From Candidatus Gastranaerophilales bacterium (GTDB lineage Bacteria; Cyanobacteriota; Vampirovibrionia; Gastranaerophilales; Gastranaerophilaceae), in contig CALURK010000005.1 of assembly GCA_944323165.1 (NCBI GenBank), positions 1 through 64,000 on the forward strand: 64,000 nucleotides of DNA. The letters are read 5' to 3'. How positions within the stretch are numbered: the first letter of the stretch is position 1; each line of letters opens with the position of its first letter. The position numbers were made by a program, and so were the translations under genes. The notes below the pieces were generated by a model. It searched no databases and was not told the DNA's origin. It was given only the letters and a program-made list of their open reading frames with translations. Of the stretch, positions 51,412 through 59,268 are shown piece by piece.

Positions 51412-53970
51412 ATGGCAATAACTCCAATTCAGACAAATCTCGAAAATACTAAGTCTAAAAAACCTTATAGAGAGGCAAAAGGTTCTGTGAAAACTGATAA
51501 GAATACGCGACCCCTGCCTCCAGAAGGTCATTTGGTTCATGATTCTATAGTATCGGTTCCAAAATATTTTATAAAAGACAGAGCTTATGACGTAAAAGCT
51601 ATAAAAGACGGTTTAGCTGGTAATGCTAATGATCACCAACAAGGAAGATTGAATGATGTTGGTTTGGCTATGGGAGGACTAGGTATTGCAACAGTACTTG
51701 CTGCAAGAACTAAAAATCCAATGGTAAGATTTATGGAGTTTGCAGGACTAGGTTCATTTATTGCATCAATGTCATTATTTCCTTTATTGGCAATAAAAGC
51801 ACCATCAAGACTAATACAAGGCTTTGATATAGGAAAAGAATATATTGATGATCAAGGTCGTAAGAAATCTGTGTTCCAAGATCCAAATTACATTCCATTT
51901 GATATGTATAAAGGTGATTATCCTGGAGAGGATTTGGATGTAATTGGCGACAGAATGGGCATTCCAAGAGATATCAAAAATCGTCATGATTTAATAAAAG
52001 AACAGATGAGAAAAGTCGGCATTCAGACAAATACTCTTTGGATGTTGATGGCAGGTTTTGCTACACCTGTAATATCAGCGCTTATGTGTTGTGGTCTTGA
52101 AAAATTAGTTGGTCCTGCAATCGAGAAAGTTAGAAACCAACGTTATAATTCGGGAATTACTCATGTATTACATAGGACGGAAGCCATGAGTGATCAGGTT
52201 GACAGTATTAGGTCAAACAAATTAAGCAACGACGTTGAAAAGATATTAACGAATTATAAAGGAAAACAATTACCAAAAGTTGAGTATGATAATTTAGTTC
52301 GCATCATTACAAAAGGTATGGATGCAAATGCTTCAGAAGGTATAAAAGCAGATTTAGCAAAGATTTTCTTGCCGGATAGCATGGGAGCTTATTCTATAAA
52401 TGATAATTTTGCAGAAAATCTTGTAAAAACTTTAAAAACAAATGTTCCTTCTTCTAATAGGACAATTTTAGAAAAAGTATTTGTTCCGACAAAAGAAGAA
52501 GTTTCTGAAATTGTTAAAAAATACAATGCAGACGGCATTACAGAAGATGAACTTTTATCAATAAAGAATGATTTCAAAAAATTATTTGATTCAAAGATAA
52601 ACAATGAAGCCGGCATGCCAAAAGAAGCATTGAATGCTTATAAAAATAAAGTAATAGAGAATATATCTAAGAACATAAAATCAAATAAAGCAAGATATGT
52701 AAATGAACATAATATAAAAGATGTAATAGATTTCGCAAAAGTTATAGGTGAATTTAAGCATAATCAAGTAGCTTTAGATAAGTGTAAATCTTTCAAAGTA
52801 GAATATGCTCCAGAAACAGTTATTGCCCGTTCATATAATAAATTTGAAAGAACTTTATTAGATGTATTGGGTATAAAATTCAAAGATTTGAAGCAAATGA
52901 GAGAGTCTGAGCAGTATGCAAAAGAAGTTTTTGAAAAACATTTAAGTGAGCTAACAAAGGACGAACAAAAATATCAGGAAGCTATCAATAAGCTTGCAAA
53001 AGTTATGTCTGATATGGAAGTTAAGTTAAACGGAAAGAGTAATACAGAATCTCATTTAAAAGATTTGATAGTAGGTATAGAAAATAACTATAATAATACG
53101 GCAAAACGTCTTAATAATATAGGAAAATTTAAAAATACAATAGACAGATTAGTAAAAGAAGATGTTTCGACATTATCTCCATCTGTAAAAACAAGACAAG
53201 AATTGTTTGATATGTTGGACGGTGTAAAAGTTGATAAATATGCCGGAAAGAATTATTGGGGAGATTTGTCAGAAGCAGAACGTTTAGAGTATGCAAAATA
53301 TAATTCAAGGGGTGTAGGCTCTTCTAAGAATCAAGAAATCTCAAGAATAGTCGAAAGATATCAAGGCGCAAAAAATTCCTTTAACAGAGTGTTGCATTTA
53401 TTTGATGTCTACAAACGTCCAATTCCTGAAGGTGAGTATAATAAAGCTATTGCGGAATTTGGTAGAGATGCTGTAATAGGTGCAACATCTTCTGAACATA
53501 CTATGAAACTAAATACAATAAATAATCCTGAATTTTACAAAGATGTAATGAATACAACTTGGAGCACGAATTTGACAGAAGCTACAGAAAAAGGTTTGAG
53601 TGTTTCTAAAGATGTTTCAACAGGAGATGTTTTAGGACGTTTCAAAAAATACATAACAAGATTTAAAGATATAATGGGCAATAATAATATAGATTTTACT
53701 AAACCAAATCACATATTGGATGGCAATGCTTTGAGTAAGTATACAAAGTCAGAACAGACAAGAATGGCAAAATTTAATTTGGTAGCTCAAAATTCTGTAG
53801 ATATGGTAAAAAATGCCGCAGAGAGAAAATACGGCAACAATAAATGGTTAAGAATCGCAAGCGCAATCGGCGGTAGTGTTGTAGGTGCAACAATTATTGC
53901 TCAATTGGGATTTGGAAAAATAAGAAATCCTCAAAATATATTCAGGCAGGTGAATGATGATGCAAATTAG
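51412..53970 (+). CDS. Large membrane-anchored coiled-coil protein
   Basis: An 852-aa protein of unknown function. Residues 1-75 are polar. Hydrophobic segments follow at about 83-95 (VGLAMGGLGIATVLAA), 105-128 and 200-222 (TLWMLMAGFATPVISALMCCG). Residues 250-800 are a charged helical region (EILTNYKGKQLPKVEY, YQEAINKLAKVMSDMEVKL) suited to an extended scaffold. A final hydrophobic helix is at about 822-838 (IASAIGGSVVGATIIAQL). It lacks the F-x-G tag near its start. It overlaps the GH13 gene by 17 nt, so the three products are probably made together and may form a complex. Confidence 0.8.
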   Translation: MAITPIQTNLENTKSKKPYREAKGSVKTDKNTRPLPPEGHLVHDSIVSVPKYFIKDRAYDVKAIKDGLAGNANDHQQGRLNDVGLAMGGLGIATVLAARTKNPMVRFMEFAGLGSFIASMSLFPLLAIKAPSRLIQGFDIGKEYIDDQGRKKSVFQDPNYIPFDMYKGDYPGEDLDVIGDRMGIPRDIKNRHDLIKEQMRKVGIQTNTLWMLMAGFATPVISALMCCGLEKLVGPAIEKVRNQRYNSGITHVLHRTEAMSDQVDSIRSNKLSNDVEKILTNYKGKQLPKVEYDNLVRIITKGMDANASEGIKADLAKIFLPDSMGAYSINDNFAENLVKTLKTNVPSSNRTILEKVFVPTKEEVSEIVKKYNADGITEDELLSIKNDFKKLFDSKINNEAGMPKEALNAYKNKVIENISKNIKSNKARYVNEHNIKDVIDFAKVIGEFKHNQVALDKCKSFKVEYAPETVIARSYNKFERTLLDVLGIKFKDLKQMRESEQYAKEVFEKHLSELTKDEQKYQEAINKLAKVMSDMEVKLNGKSNTESHLKDLIVGIENNYNNTAKRLNNIGKFKNTIDRLVKEDVSTLSPSVKTRQELFDMLDGVKVDKYAGKNYWGDLSEAERLEYAKYNSRGVGSSKNQEISRIVERYQGAKNSFNRVLHLFDVYKRPIPEGEYNKAIAEFGRDAVIGATSSEHTMKLNTINNPEFYKDVMNTTWSTNLTEATEKGLSVSKDVSTGDVLGRFKKYITRFKDIMGNNNIDFTKPNHILDGNALSKYTKSEQTRMAKFNLVAQNSVDMVKNAAERKYGNNKWLRIASAIGGSVVGATIIAQLGFGKIRNPQNIFRQVNDDAN

Positions 53971-55714
53971 TAAAGTAATTCCTATTAATTTTCAAGCAAA
54001 GAATGTACTGCCGGTTAATAAGCCGTCAGAAGAGAAAGATGCTGTAAAGGATAATGGCGTAACTGCAAGTTATCTGGATAATTTAGCGAGAATAAACGCT
54101 CCTTCTGTAAAAAAGGTAGAACAGGTTGGCAAAAATGCAGAGCCTTATAGAAATAATTTGAGAACAATGATTCAAAATAATCAGTGCGTAATGATGGCAA
54201 TTGTTCCAAGAACTTTTACCGCTCAAGATTTGAATGGAGATGATAAAGTAACATTATCTACTGGTGAAAAGAATGGAACACTCTTAGGTGCAATTTCAAG
54301 ATTGGATGAATTAAAGGCTGATGGGATTAATACGTTACATATATTACCAATCCATCCAACTGGTAAAAAGAATGCAATGGGTACCGCAGGATCTTTATAT
54401 TCTCCTGCAAAATATGTAACTGATGATGGTCATTTGGCAATTGATCCTATGATAATTGATAAAAATGATCCAAGAACTCCTGATGAACAGTTTAAAGCAT
54501 TAATAGATGAATGTCATAAACGCGGAATGAAGGTTATGTTAGATTTGCCAAGTTGCGCATCTGTGGATTTATTTGAAGCCGAACCTGAATTGATGGCTTA
54601 TGGTAGAAATGGTGAAGATAAAACTCCTCAAGGTTGGGCAGACATCAGAATGTTTGAGCCTTGGTCTGATGAATCTAAAAGAACTCTAAATCCTGCTTTG
54701 TTAGAAATGCATAAACAATACGTAGATGCTTGTATAGATTTAGGTATAGACGGTATAAGAGCCGATGTCGCAAGAGCGAAACCTCCAGAATTTTGGGATG
54801 TTTTAATCAAATATTCACATAAAAGAGATCCTGAATTTGCATGGCTTGCAGAAAGTTATACTTATGAATGTGCATCTCCAATGGTAAATATGCCATATGA
54901 TAGACCTGAAGACTTGTTAAGAGCAGGTTTTGATGAGTATTACGGACAATATCATATTTTCCACGATTGGGGAAAAGCTTCTGAATTTAATGATTATGTA
55001 AAATCAAACTTAGATATGTCATATAGATTACCTGCAGGAAAAAGTGTAATCGGATCTTTTTTAACCCACGATGACAGTTCATCAATGATACACGGCGGAG
55101 AAAATTTCTGCAAATTAACAACCGTTCTTCAAGCAACTATTCCGATGTGTAATCCTTATTTCATAGATGGTTTCCAGACTGGTGACTACTACGATTACAA
55201 ATACAGAAATACTGAAAACGTTGAAACATATACAGAAAAAACTTTGATGAACGAACACCGTTATCGTTTGGCATTATTTAATTTATCAAGAAAACCTGGC
55301 GGAGATTATCCTGATATAGAAAGAGTAATGCAGGGTGTGTTGAAAATGAGAAGCGAAAATCTTGATGTTTTAGCTGATAGAAATAGCAGTTTTATAGAAT
55401 TAGATAAGCTGGATGATAAAAATGATCAGGTTATAACTTTTGCAAGACATAATAATGGTAGAACTCTTCTTGTTGTTGCAAATAAAAATCCAAATAGAAA
55501 TGTAACTTGTAAAATTCAAATTCCAGGTTTAAAAGAAGACCAAAAACTTAAGAATATGATTCCTGAATATGGTGATACAAGTGAATTCCAAGTGTCTAAG
55601 AATGAACTTCGTGTAAACTTAGCTCCAGCCGATGCCTATGTTTTCGAAATTGATACACCAAACATAGAGCAAGATAGAAAAGGACATGTTTATAAACAAA
55701 AAGTAAATGACTAA
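53954..55714 (+). CDS. F-x-A-tagged GH13 alpha-amylase-family enzyme
   Basis: A 586-aa glycoside hydrolase of family GH13. The tag is PINFQA (Phe13) and there is no signal peptide. Conserved regions are present: GMKVMLDLPSCAS (region I), GIDGIRADVARA with nucleophile Asp271, FAWLAESYTYE with acid/base Glu300, and FLTHDDSSS with Asp373. The usual NH before the third Asp is TH here. A C-terminal beta domain ends the protein (TLLVVANKNPNRNVTCKIQI). The PIHPTGKKNAMGTAGSLYSPAKY stretch resembles sucrose phosphorylase/amylase region V surroundings. It should act on alpha-glucans or oligosaccharides; exact specificity is open. The run of three ATG codons makes the first two residues uncertain. Confidence 0.88.
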   Translation: MMMQISKVIPINFQAKNVLPVNKPSEEKDAVKDNGVTASYLDNLARINAPSVKKVEQVGKNAEPYRNNLRTMIQNNQCVMMAIVPRTFTAQDLNGDDKVTLSTGEKNGTLLGAISRLDELKADGINTLHILPIHPTGKKNAMGTAGSLYSPAKYVTDDGHLAIDPMIIDKNDPRTPDEQFKALIDECHKRGMKVMLDLPSCASVDLFEAEPELMAYGRNGEDKTPQGWADIRMFEPWSDESKRTLNPALLEMHKQYVDACIDLGIDGIRADVARAKPPEFWDVLIKYSHKRDPEFAWLAESYTYECASPMVNMPYDRPEDLLRAGFDEYYGQYHIFHDWGKASEFNDYVKSNLDMSYRLPAGKSVIGSFLTHDDSSSMIHGGENFCKLTTVLQATIPMCNPYFIDGFQTGDYYDYKYRNTENVETYTEKTLMNEHRYRLALFNLSRKPGGDYPDIERVMQGVLKMRSENLDVLADRNSSFIELDKLDDKNDQVITFARHNNGRTLLVVANKNPNRNVTCKIQIPGLKEDQKLKNMIPEYGDTSEFQVSKNELRVNLAPADAYVFEIDTPNIEQDRKGHVYKQKVND

Positions 55715-55745
55715 TCAATGCAAACATTAAATAAATTGCGAAAAT

Positions 55746-55770
55746 GAAGCCGGTGAGAGCCGGTTTTGTT
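55746..55770 (+). terminator. Terminator after the second amylase operon
   Basis: CCGG-TGAGAG-CCGG hairpin with flanking A-T pairs, followed by TTTTGTTTTG. Confidence 0.7.
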
Positions 55771-55786
55771 TTGTAAAAGTACTACA

Positions 55787-55814
55787 AAGCCTTGAAGTTT
55801 ATACTTCAAGGCTT
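55787..55814. terminator. Second hairpin, probably terminating the minus-strand small gene
   Basis: Perfect 12-bp stem AAGCCTTGAAGT/ACTTCAAGGCTT with a TTAT loop, 40 nt past the stop of the 55-aa minus-strand gene. Confidence 0.7.
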
Positions 55815-55853
55815 AATATAATTCTTTTCTTTTCTCTTCTTTTAATTATTTAA

Positions 55854-56021
55854 CTAGCCCATGTACGCACCGGCTTGCATGCTACGAGCGTAATCCCAGA
55901 CATTTCCTTTATGCAATTTCTCTTTCTCTGTTTCTTCAGGGGCAGTATTGTTCTGAGAACTTAACCAGGTATGAGTTGTGCTATATACCGATTTGCTAGC
56001 TTCAATTTCGTGTCCTGCCAT
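55854..56021 (-). CDS. Small 55-residue polar protein
   Basis: A minus-strand ORF starting at ATG 56021 with AAAGGA about 10 nt upstream and ending before a strong hairpin. The product begins MAGHEIEASKSVYSTTHTW, has an acidic middle (PEETEKEKLHKG) and ends WDYARSMQAGAYMG. No hydrophobic segment or family is seen. Its upstream region shares 24 of 27 nt with that of the 180-aa orphan gene, which strengthens the case for a real gene. Confidence 0.6.
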   Translation of the reverse strand: MAGHEIEASKSVYSTTHTWLSSQNNTAPEETEKEKLHKGNVWDYARSMQAGAYMG

Positions 56022-56052
56022 ATATTGCCATCCTTTCTTATATCATCGTATT

Positions 56053-56079
56053 TACTCTGTATATATTTATAAAGTATTT
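56053..56079 (-). promoter_or_regulatory. Promoter element shared with the 21031-21573 gene (copy B)
   Basis: Minus-strand AAATACTTTATA, AT stretch, ACAGAGTA; three mismatches to copy A over 27 nt. It ends 32 nt before the ATG. Confidence 0.5.
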
Positions 56080-56122
56080 CCAGATGGCATAATTTCAGTT
56101 TTAAGGAATTTTGTTACAAATC

Positions 56123-57658
56123 TTAACATTTCTTTTTTGCTTGCTTATTTTTCAACAAAAGCGATAAAGTGATAGCAACAGCCATAAGTAGAGCTAGTAC
56201 TGTAAATATGTCAAAGAATGAGGCTAGCCTTGCTTGTGCAAGGAGTTGTTTATATAACATGCCTTCCGCTTTTCTTGCAGCCACAACTGAAGGGTAATAA
56301 GTTGAAAACTTGTGCTGTAAAGCTGTAAGTTTGTATAGATACATATGATTATGCGGGGCTAAATTCTCGACAAAATAGCTTTGATAAACTTGAGAAACTC
56401 TTGCAATAAAAGTAGAAGCAGCAGATGTTGAAACAGCTGTAAGAATGTTTTTGAATAATGCGTGCAATGAAGCTGCATCAGCATTCTTTGATGCCGGAAG
56501 AGTCTGGAAGGACAGAGCCGTAATCGGTACGAAAGCTGTAGGAACACCAATACATAGCAGTAAATTCGGAAGAACAATACTTTCCATTGACGATAAAGGG
56601 TTCATTTGCGTAAGCATTAATAGTGAGGCTGCAATAATAAGAAATCCTATAATAGCCAATAATCGACCTTCTACATACTTTGAAATTTCACCTACTACAA
56701 GTAGCATTACTAAACATACAACTGCTCTTGGAAACATTAATAACCCTGACATAGAAGGGCTGTATCCTATTAAACTTTGTACAAACATCGGAACAAGTAA
56801 TAATGTGGAATATATAACTACGTTAATAAACGAACTCGCAAAAGTTCCGAATAAAAAGTTTCTGTCTTTAAACACTCTTATATCAATAACAGGATATTTA
56901 TATTCCAACTCCCAAACATAGAAGAATACAAATGAGAATATGCAAATTCCTGTAAGCCAGCATATCCAAGTTTCATCGAACCAATTGTGCTGTTGTCCTT
57001 TATCCAATACAATTTGCATACAAGCCATTGCTATAACTATAGAGGTAAATCCTATATAATCAAATCTTTTATTGTACTTTGGTTTTTCAGTAGGTTTATC
57101 ATCTGGCACCAAAAACTTAATCATAATCAATGACAATACGCAAAGTGGTATATTTACAATAAAAATCCACTGCCACGAGTAGTAATCAGTTAAATAACCT
57201 CCAATAAAAGGCCCTGCAAGAGGTGAAAACATTGCAGCAACCCCGAACAAGCCCATTGCAACACCTCTTTGCTCAGCCGGAAAAACTTCCAAAAGTACTG
57301 CTTGGCATAAAGGTAGAATACTTCCGCTTCCGATACCTTGGATTAATCTTGCTCCAATAAGAGCTTGTAAGTTAGGAGCAACAATACAGAGGAAACACCC
57401 CAGAGCAAAAACAATAATACTGTATATGAAAAGTAATTTTTTCCCGATATATCGAACAAGATAACCTGTAACAGGCAGCATTAATCCGCCTGAAATTATG
57501 TAACAGGTAATAACAGTGTTTGTTTCATATTGTGTAGCACCGTAGAATCCTGCAATATGCGGTTGGCTAACGTTTGTACCGGAAGATGCCGCAAGCGACA
57601 GAAATGATGGTAATAATACGGCTATTGCTATAATATATGGGTTAATTTTCTTTTCCAT
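56123..57658 (-). CDS. MFS multidrug exporter, EmrB/QacA (DHA2) family
   Basis: A 511-aa, 14-helix proton-driven exporter. Motifs include ITCYIISGGLMLPVTGYLVRYIGKK (motif A region), GARLIQGIGSGSILPLCQAVLLEVFP (motif C neighbourhood) and GGYLTDYYSWQWIFIVNIP. It works with the HlyD-type adaptor encoded upstream (17-nt overlap) and the TolC-like channel encoded divergently to expel toxic compounds straight out of the cell. Confidence 0.93.
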   Translation of the reverse strand: MEKKINPYIIAIAVLLPSFLSLAASSGTNVSQPHIAGFYGATQYETNTVITCYIISGGLMLPVTGYLVRYIGKKLLFIYSIIVFALGCFLCIVAPNLQALIGARLIQGIGSGSILPLCQAVLLEVFPAEQRGVAMGLFGVAAMFSPLAGPFIGGYLTDYYSWQWIFIVNIPLCVLSLIMIKFLVPDDKPTEKPKYNKRFDYIGFTSIVIAMACMQIVLDKGQQHNWFDETWICWLTGICIFSFVFFYVWELEYKYPVIDIRVFKDRNFLFGTFASSFINVVIYSTLLLVPMFVQSLIGYSPSMSGLLMFPRAVVCLVMLLVVGEISKYVEGRLLAIIGFLIIAASLLMLTQMNPLSSMESIVLPNLLLCIGVPTAFVPITALSFQTLPASKNADAASLHALFKNILTAVSTSAASTFIARVSQVYQSYFVENLAPHNHMYLYKLTALQHKFSTYYPSVVAARKAEGMLYKQLLAQARLASFFDIFTVLALLMAVAITLSLLLKNKQAKKKC

Positions 57659-58751
57659 CTTTTATTCTAACCTTTGGTACAACTGACATTCCCGGAACTA
57701 TGTTGTAATGAGAAATATCTTCATCAAAAACAATTTTTACAGGAACTCTTTGAACGATTTTTACATAACTACCTACAGCATTTTCAGGTGGGAACAAGCT
57801 TGATTTTGCACCTGTCGCACGTTGAATGCTTTCGACATGTCCTTTAAATCTCTTTTTCGGGTAAGTATCAACTTTTATTCTGACAGGTTGCCCTTCGTGC
57901 ATGTGCGTAAGTTGAATTTCTTTAAAGTTTGCAATTACCCATACTTGCTCGGGTACTATATTCATCAAAGGTTGACCAATGTTCACATAATTACCTTTTT
58001 CAACACTTCTTGCAGCAATCTTACCGTTTTGAGGTGCATAAATCTTTGTATATTGAAGATTTAATTTTGCCTGTTCAACTTCGGCTTCCAATCTTTGTAT
58101 TAAAGCTTCGTCAGCTTCTGTTTTAGCCTTATTAGAATCTAAAGCGTGTTTAGAAGCTTGAGAACTTTCTATAGAAGCGTTATAGTCAGCTTCTGCGACT
58201 TCAAGCGCTGTTTTGCTTCTTTCGTAAGCTTGTTTTGATACAATACCGTCTTTGTATAAATCTTTATATCTTGCAAAATCTTTTTGTGCAAATTCTAGTC
58301 TAGAAGAAGCTGAAGTTATATCTTCAAACGATTTGTTAACTTTTGATGAACTTTCATCTACTTGCTTAACAGCTATGTTTAAACCCGCTTTTGCCTCTGC
58401 AAGTTTGGCTTCAGCCTGGGCCAAAGCTACTTCAAAATCTTTAGGGTCTAATTCTACTAATAAGTCCCCTGCTTTAACTTCTTGGTTATCATCTACCAAT
58501 AATTTTATTACAGGCGCAGCAACACGCGGTGCAACCGATACTAACCTGCCTTCTACAAACGCATCATCAGTAGATTGATAGTAAGTAGAATGTATAGCTG
58601 CTGAAATTCCCATGATTATAAGTATAACTGCTGTGATTGTAGGAACAACAACCCTTTTTTTCTTATATTCAGGTCTTCTTTTCTTTAATCTTGCTTTTGC
58701 CTCTTTTATAAATTCCTTATCATTTTTATCTTCATGTGTTCTTTTAGCCAT
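57642..58751 (-). CDS. EmrA-type membrane fusion protein (HlyD family)
   Basis: A 369-aa periplasmic adaptor. One membrane helix (about residues 33-52) is followed by a barrel-sandwich half (VSVAPRVAAPVIKLLVDDNQEVKAGDLLVELD), a coiled-coil hairpin (residues 100-215), the second lipoyl half (KIYAPQNGKIAARSVEKGNYV) and a beta barrel. It bridges the MFS pump and the outer-membrane channel. Ribosome site GAGGGA; it follows the MarR gene by 8 nt. Confidence 0.93.
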   Translation of the reverse strand: MAKRTHEDKNDKEFIKEAKARLKKRRPEYKKKRVVVPTITAVILIIMGISAAIHSTYYQSTDDAFVEGRLVSVAPRVAAPVIKLLVDDNQEVKAGDLLVELDPKDFEVALAQAEAKLAEAKAGLNIAVKQVDESSSKVNKSFEDITSASSRLEFAQKDFARYKDLYKDGIVSKQAYERSKTALEVAEADYNASIESSQASKHALDSNKAKTEADEALIQRLEAEVEQAKLNLQYTKIYAPQNGKIAARSVEKGNYVNIGQPLMNIVPEQVWVIANFKEIQLTHMHEGQPVRIKVDTYPKKRFKGHVESIQRATGAKSSLFPPENAVGSYVKIVQRVPVKIVFDEDISHYNIVPGMSVVPKVRIKDGKEN

Positions 58752-58759
58752 ATTTCCCT

Positions 58760-59221
58760 CTAATTCTGCATAATAACTTTTTCTTTTAAATTTTCTTCCA
58801 TTTTGTTTAAAGTTTCTAAAAATACATTGATTTCATTTACTGAAACATTCTCACTAATATTTTCCCACATCTTTAGGATTGTTGGTAATACTGTGTTACA
58901 GACTTTCAATCCTTTATCTGTAATATATATTTTTTTTACTAATCTTTTTTCTTCCTTATCACTTGCTGTTGTTAAATACCCTTTGCCCTCCAGTATGGAA
59001 ACAATTCTCGTGATATTAGGTCTGTCTTTTAAAGTTTCCTGGGCCATTTGTCTTAAATACATCCCATTTTTTTCTTTAAGTGTATTTAGTACGGTAAATT
59101 GTTCAGGTGTTATTTCAAATTTGTACTTCAAAAATGTTTGGATGGCAAAAATCTTGGACAATAGCCCAATTCTTGATAATCTTAACCCTAATTTTTGTTT
59201 TAATAAAATTTCTTGTTCCAT
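58760..59221 (-). CDS. MarR-family transcriptional regulator
   Basis: A 153-aa winged-helix repressor. ATG 59221 gives the usual MarR length; longer starts run through the operator. The DNA-binding part is [47 protein letters not shown] with the wing in SDKEEKRLVKKIYITDKG. It probably represses the efflux genes on both sides through the perfect palindrome at 59230-59251 until a toxic ligand binds. Confidence 0.9.
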   Translation of the reverse strand: MEQEILLKQKLGLRLSRIGLLSKIFAIQTFLKYKFEITPEQFTVLNTLKEKNGMYLRQMAQETLKDRPNITRIVSILEGKGYLTTASDKEEKRLVKKIYITDKGLKVCNTVLPTILKMWENISENVSVNEINVFLETLNKMEENLKEKVIMQN

Positions 59222-59229
59222 AATTTTCT

Positions 59230-59251
59230 TTGTGTTATCATGATAACACAA
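59230..59251. promoter_or_regulatory. MarR operator: perfect 22-nt palindrome
   Basis: TTGTGTTATCA and its exact reverse complement lie between the divergent marR-emrAB and TolC-like genes, 8 nt before the marR ATG and 17 nt before the other start. The position would block both promoters. Confidence 0.82.
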
Positions 59252-59268
59252 GAAGGATAAGTGTAAAT

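Noticed and set aside
55746-55814. Inverted repeats as ends of a mobile element
   Set aside because: Both are compact terminator-like hairpins between convergent genes; there is no transposase and no target duplication. No insertion sequence, phage gene or CRISPR array was seen anywhere in the window.
59230-59268. Upstream start for the TolC-like protein
   Set aside because: It would translate through the MarR operator and place 13 extra residues before a perfect signal peptide.
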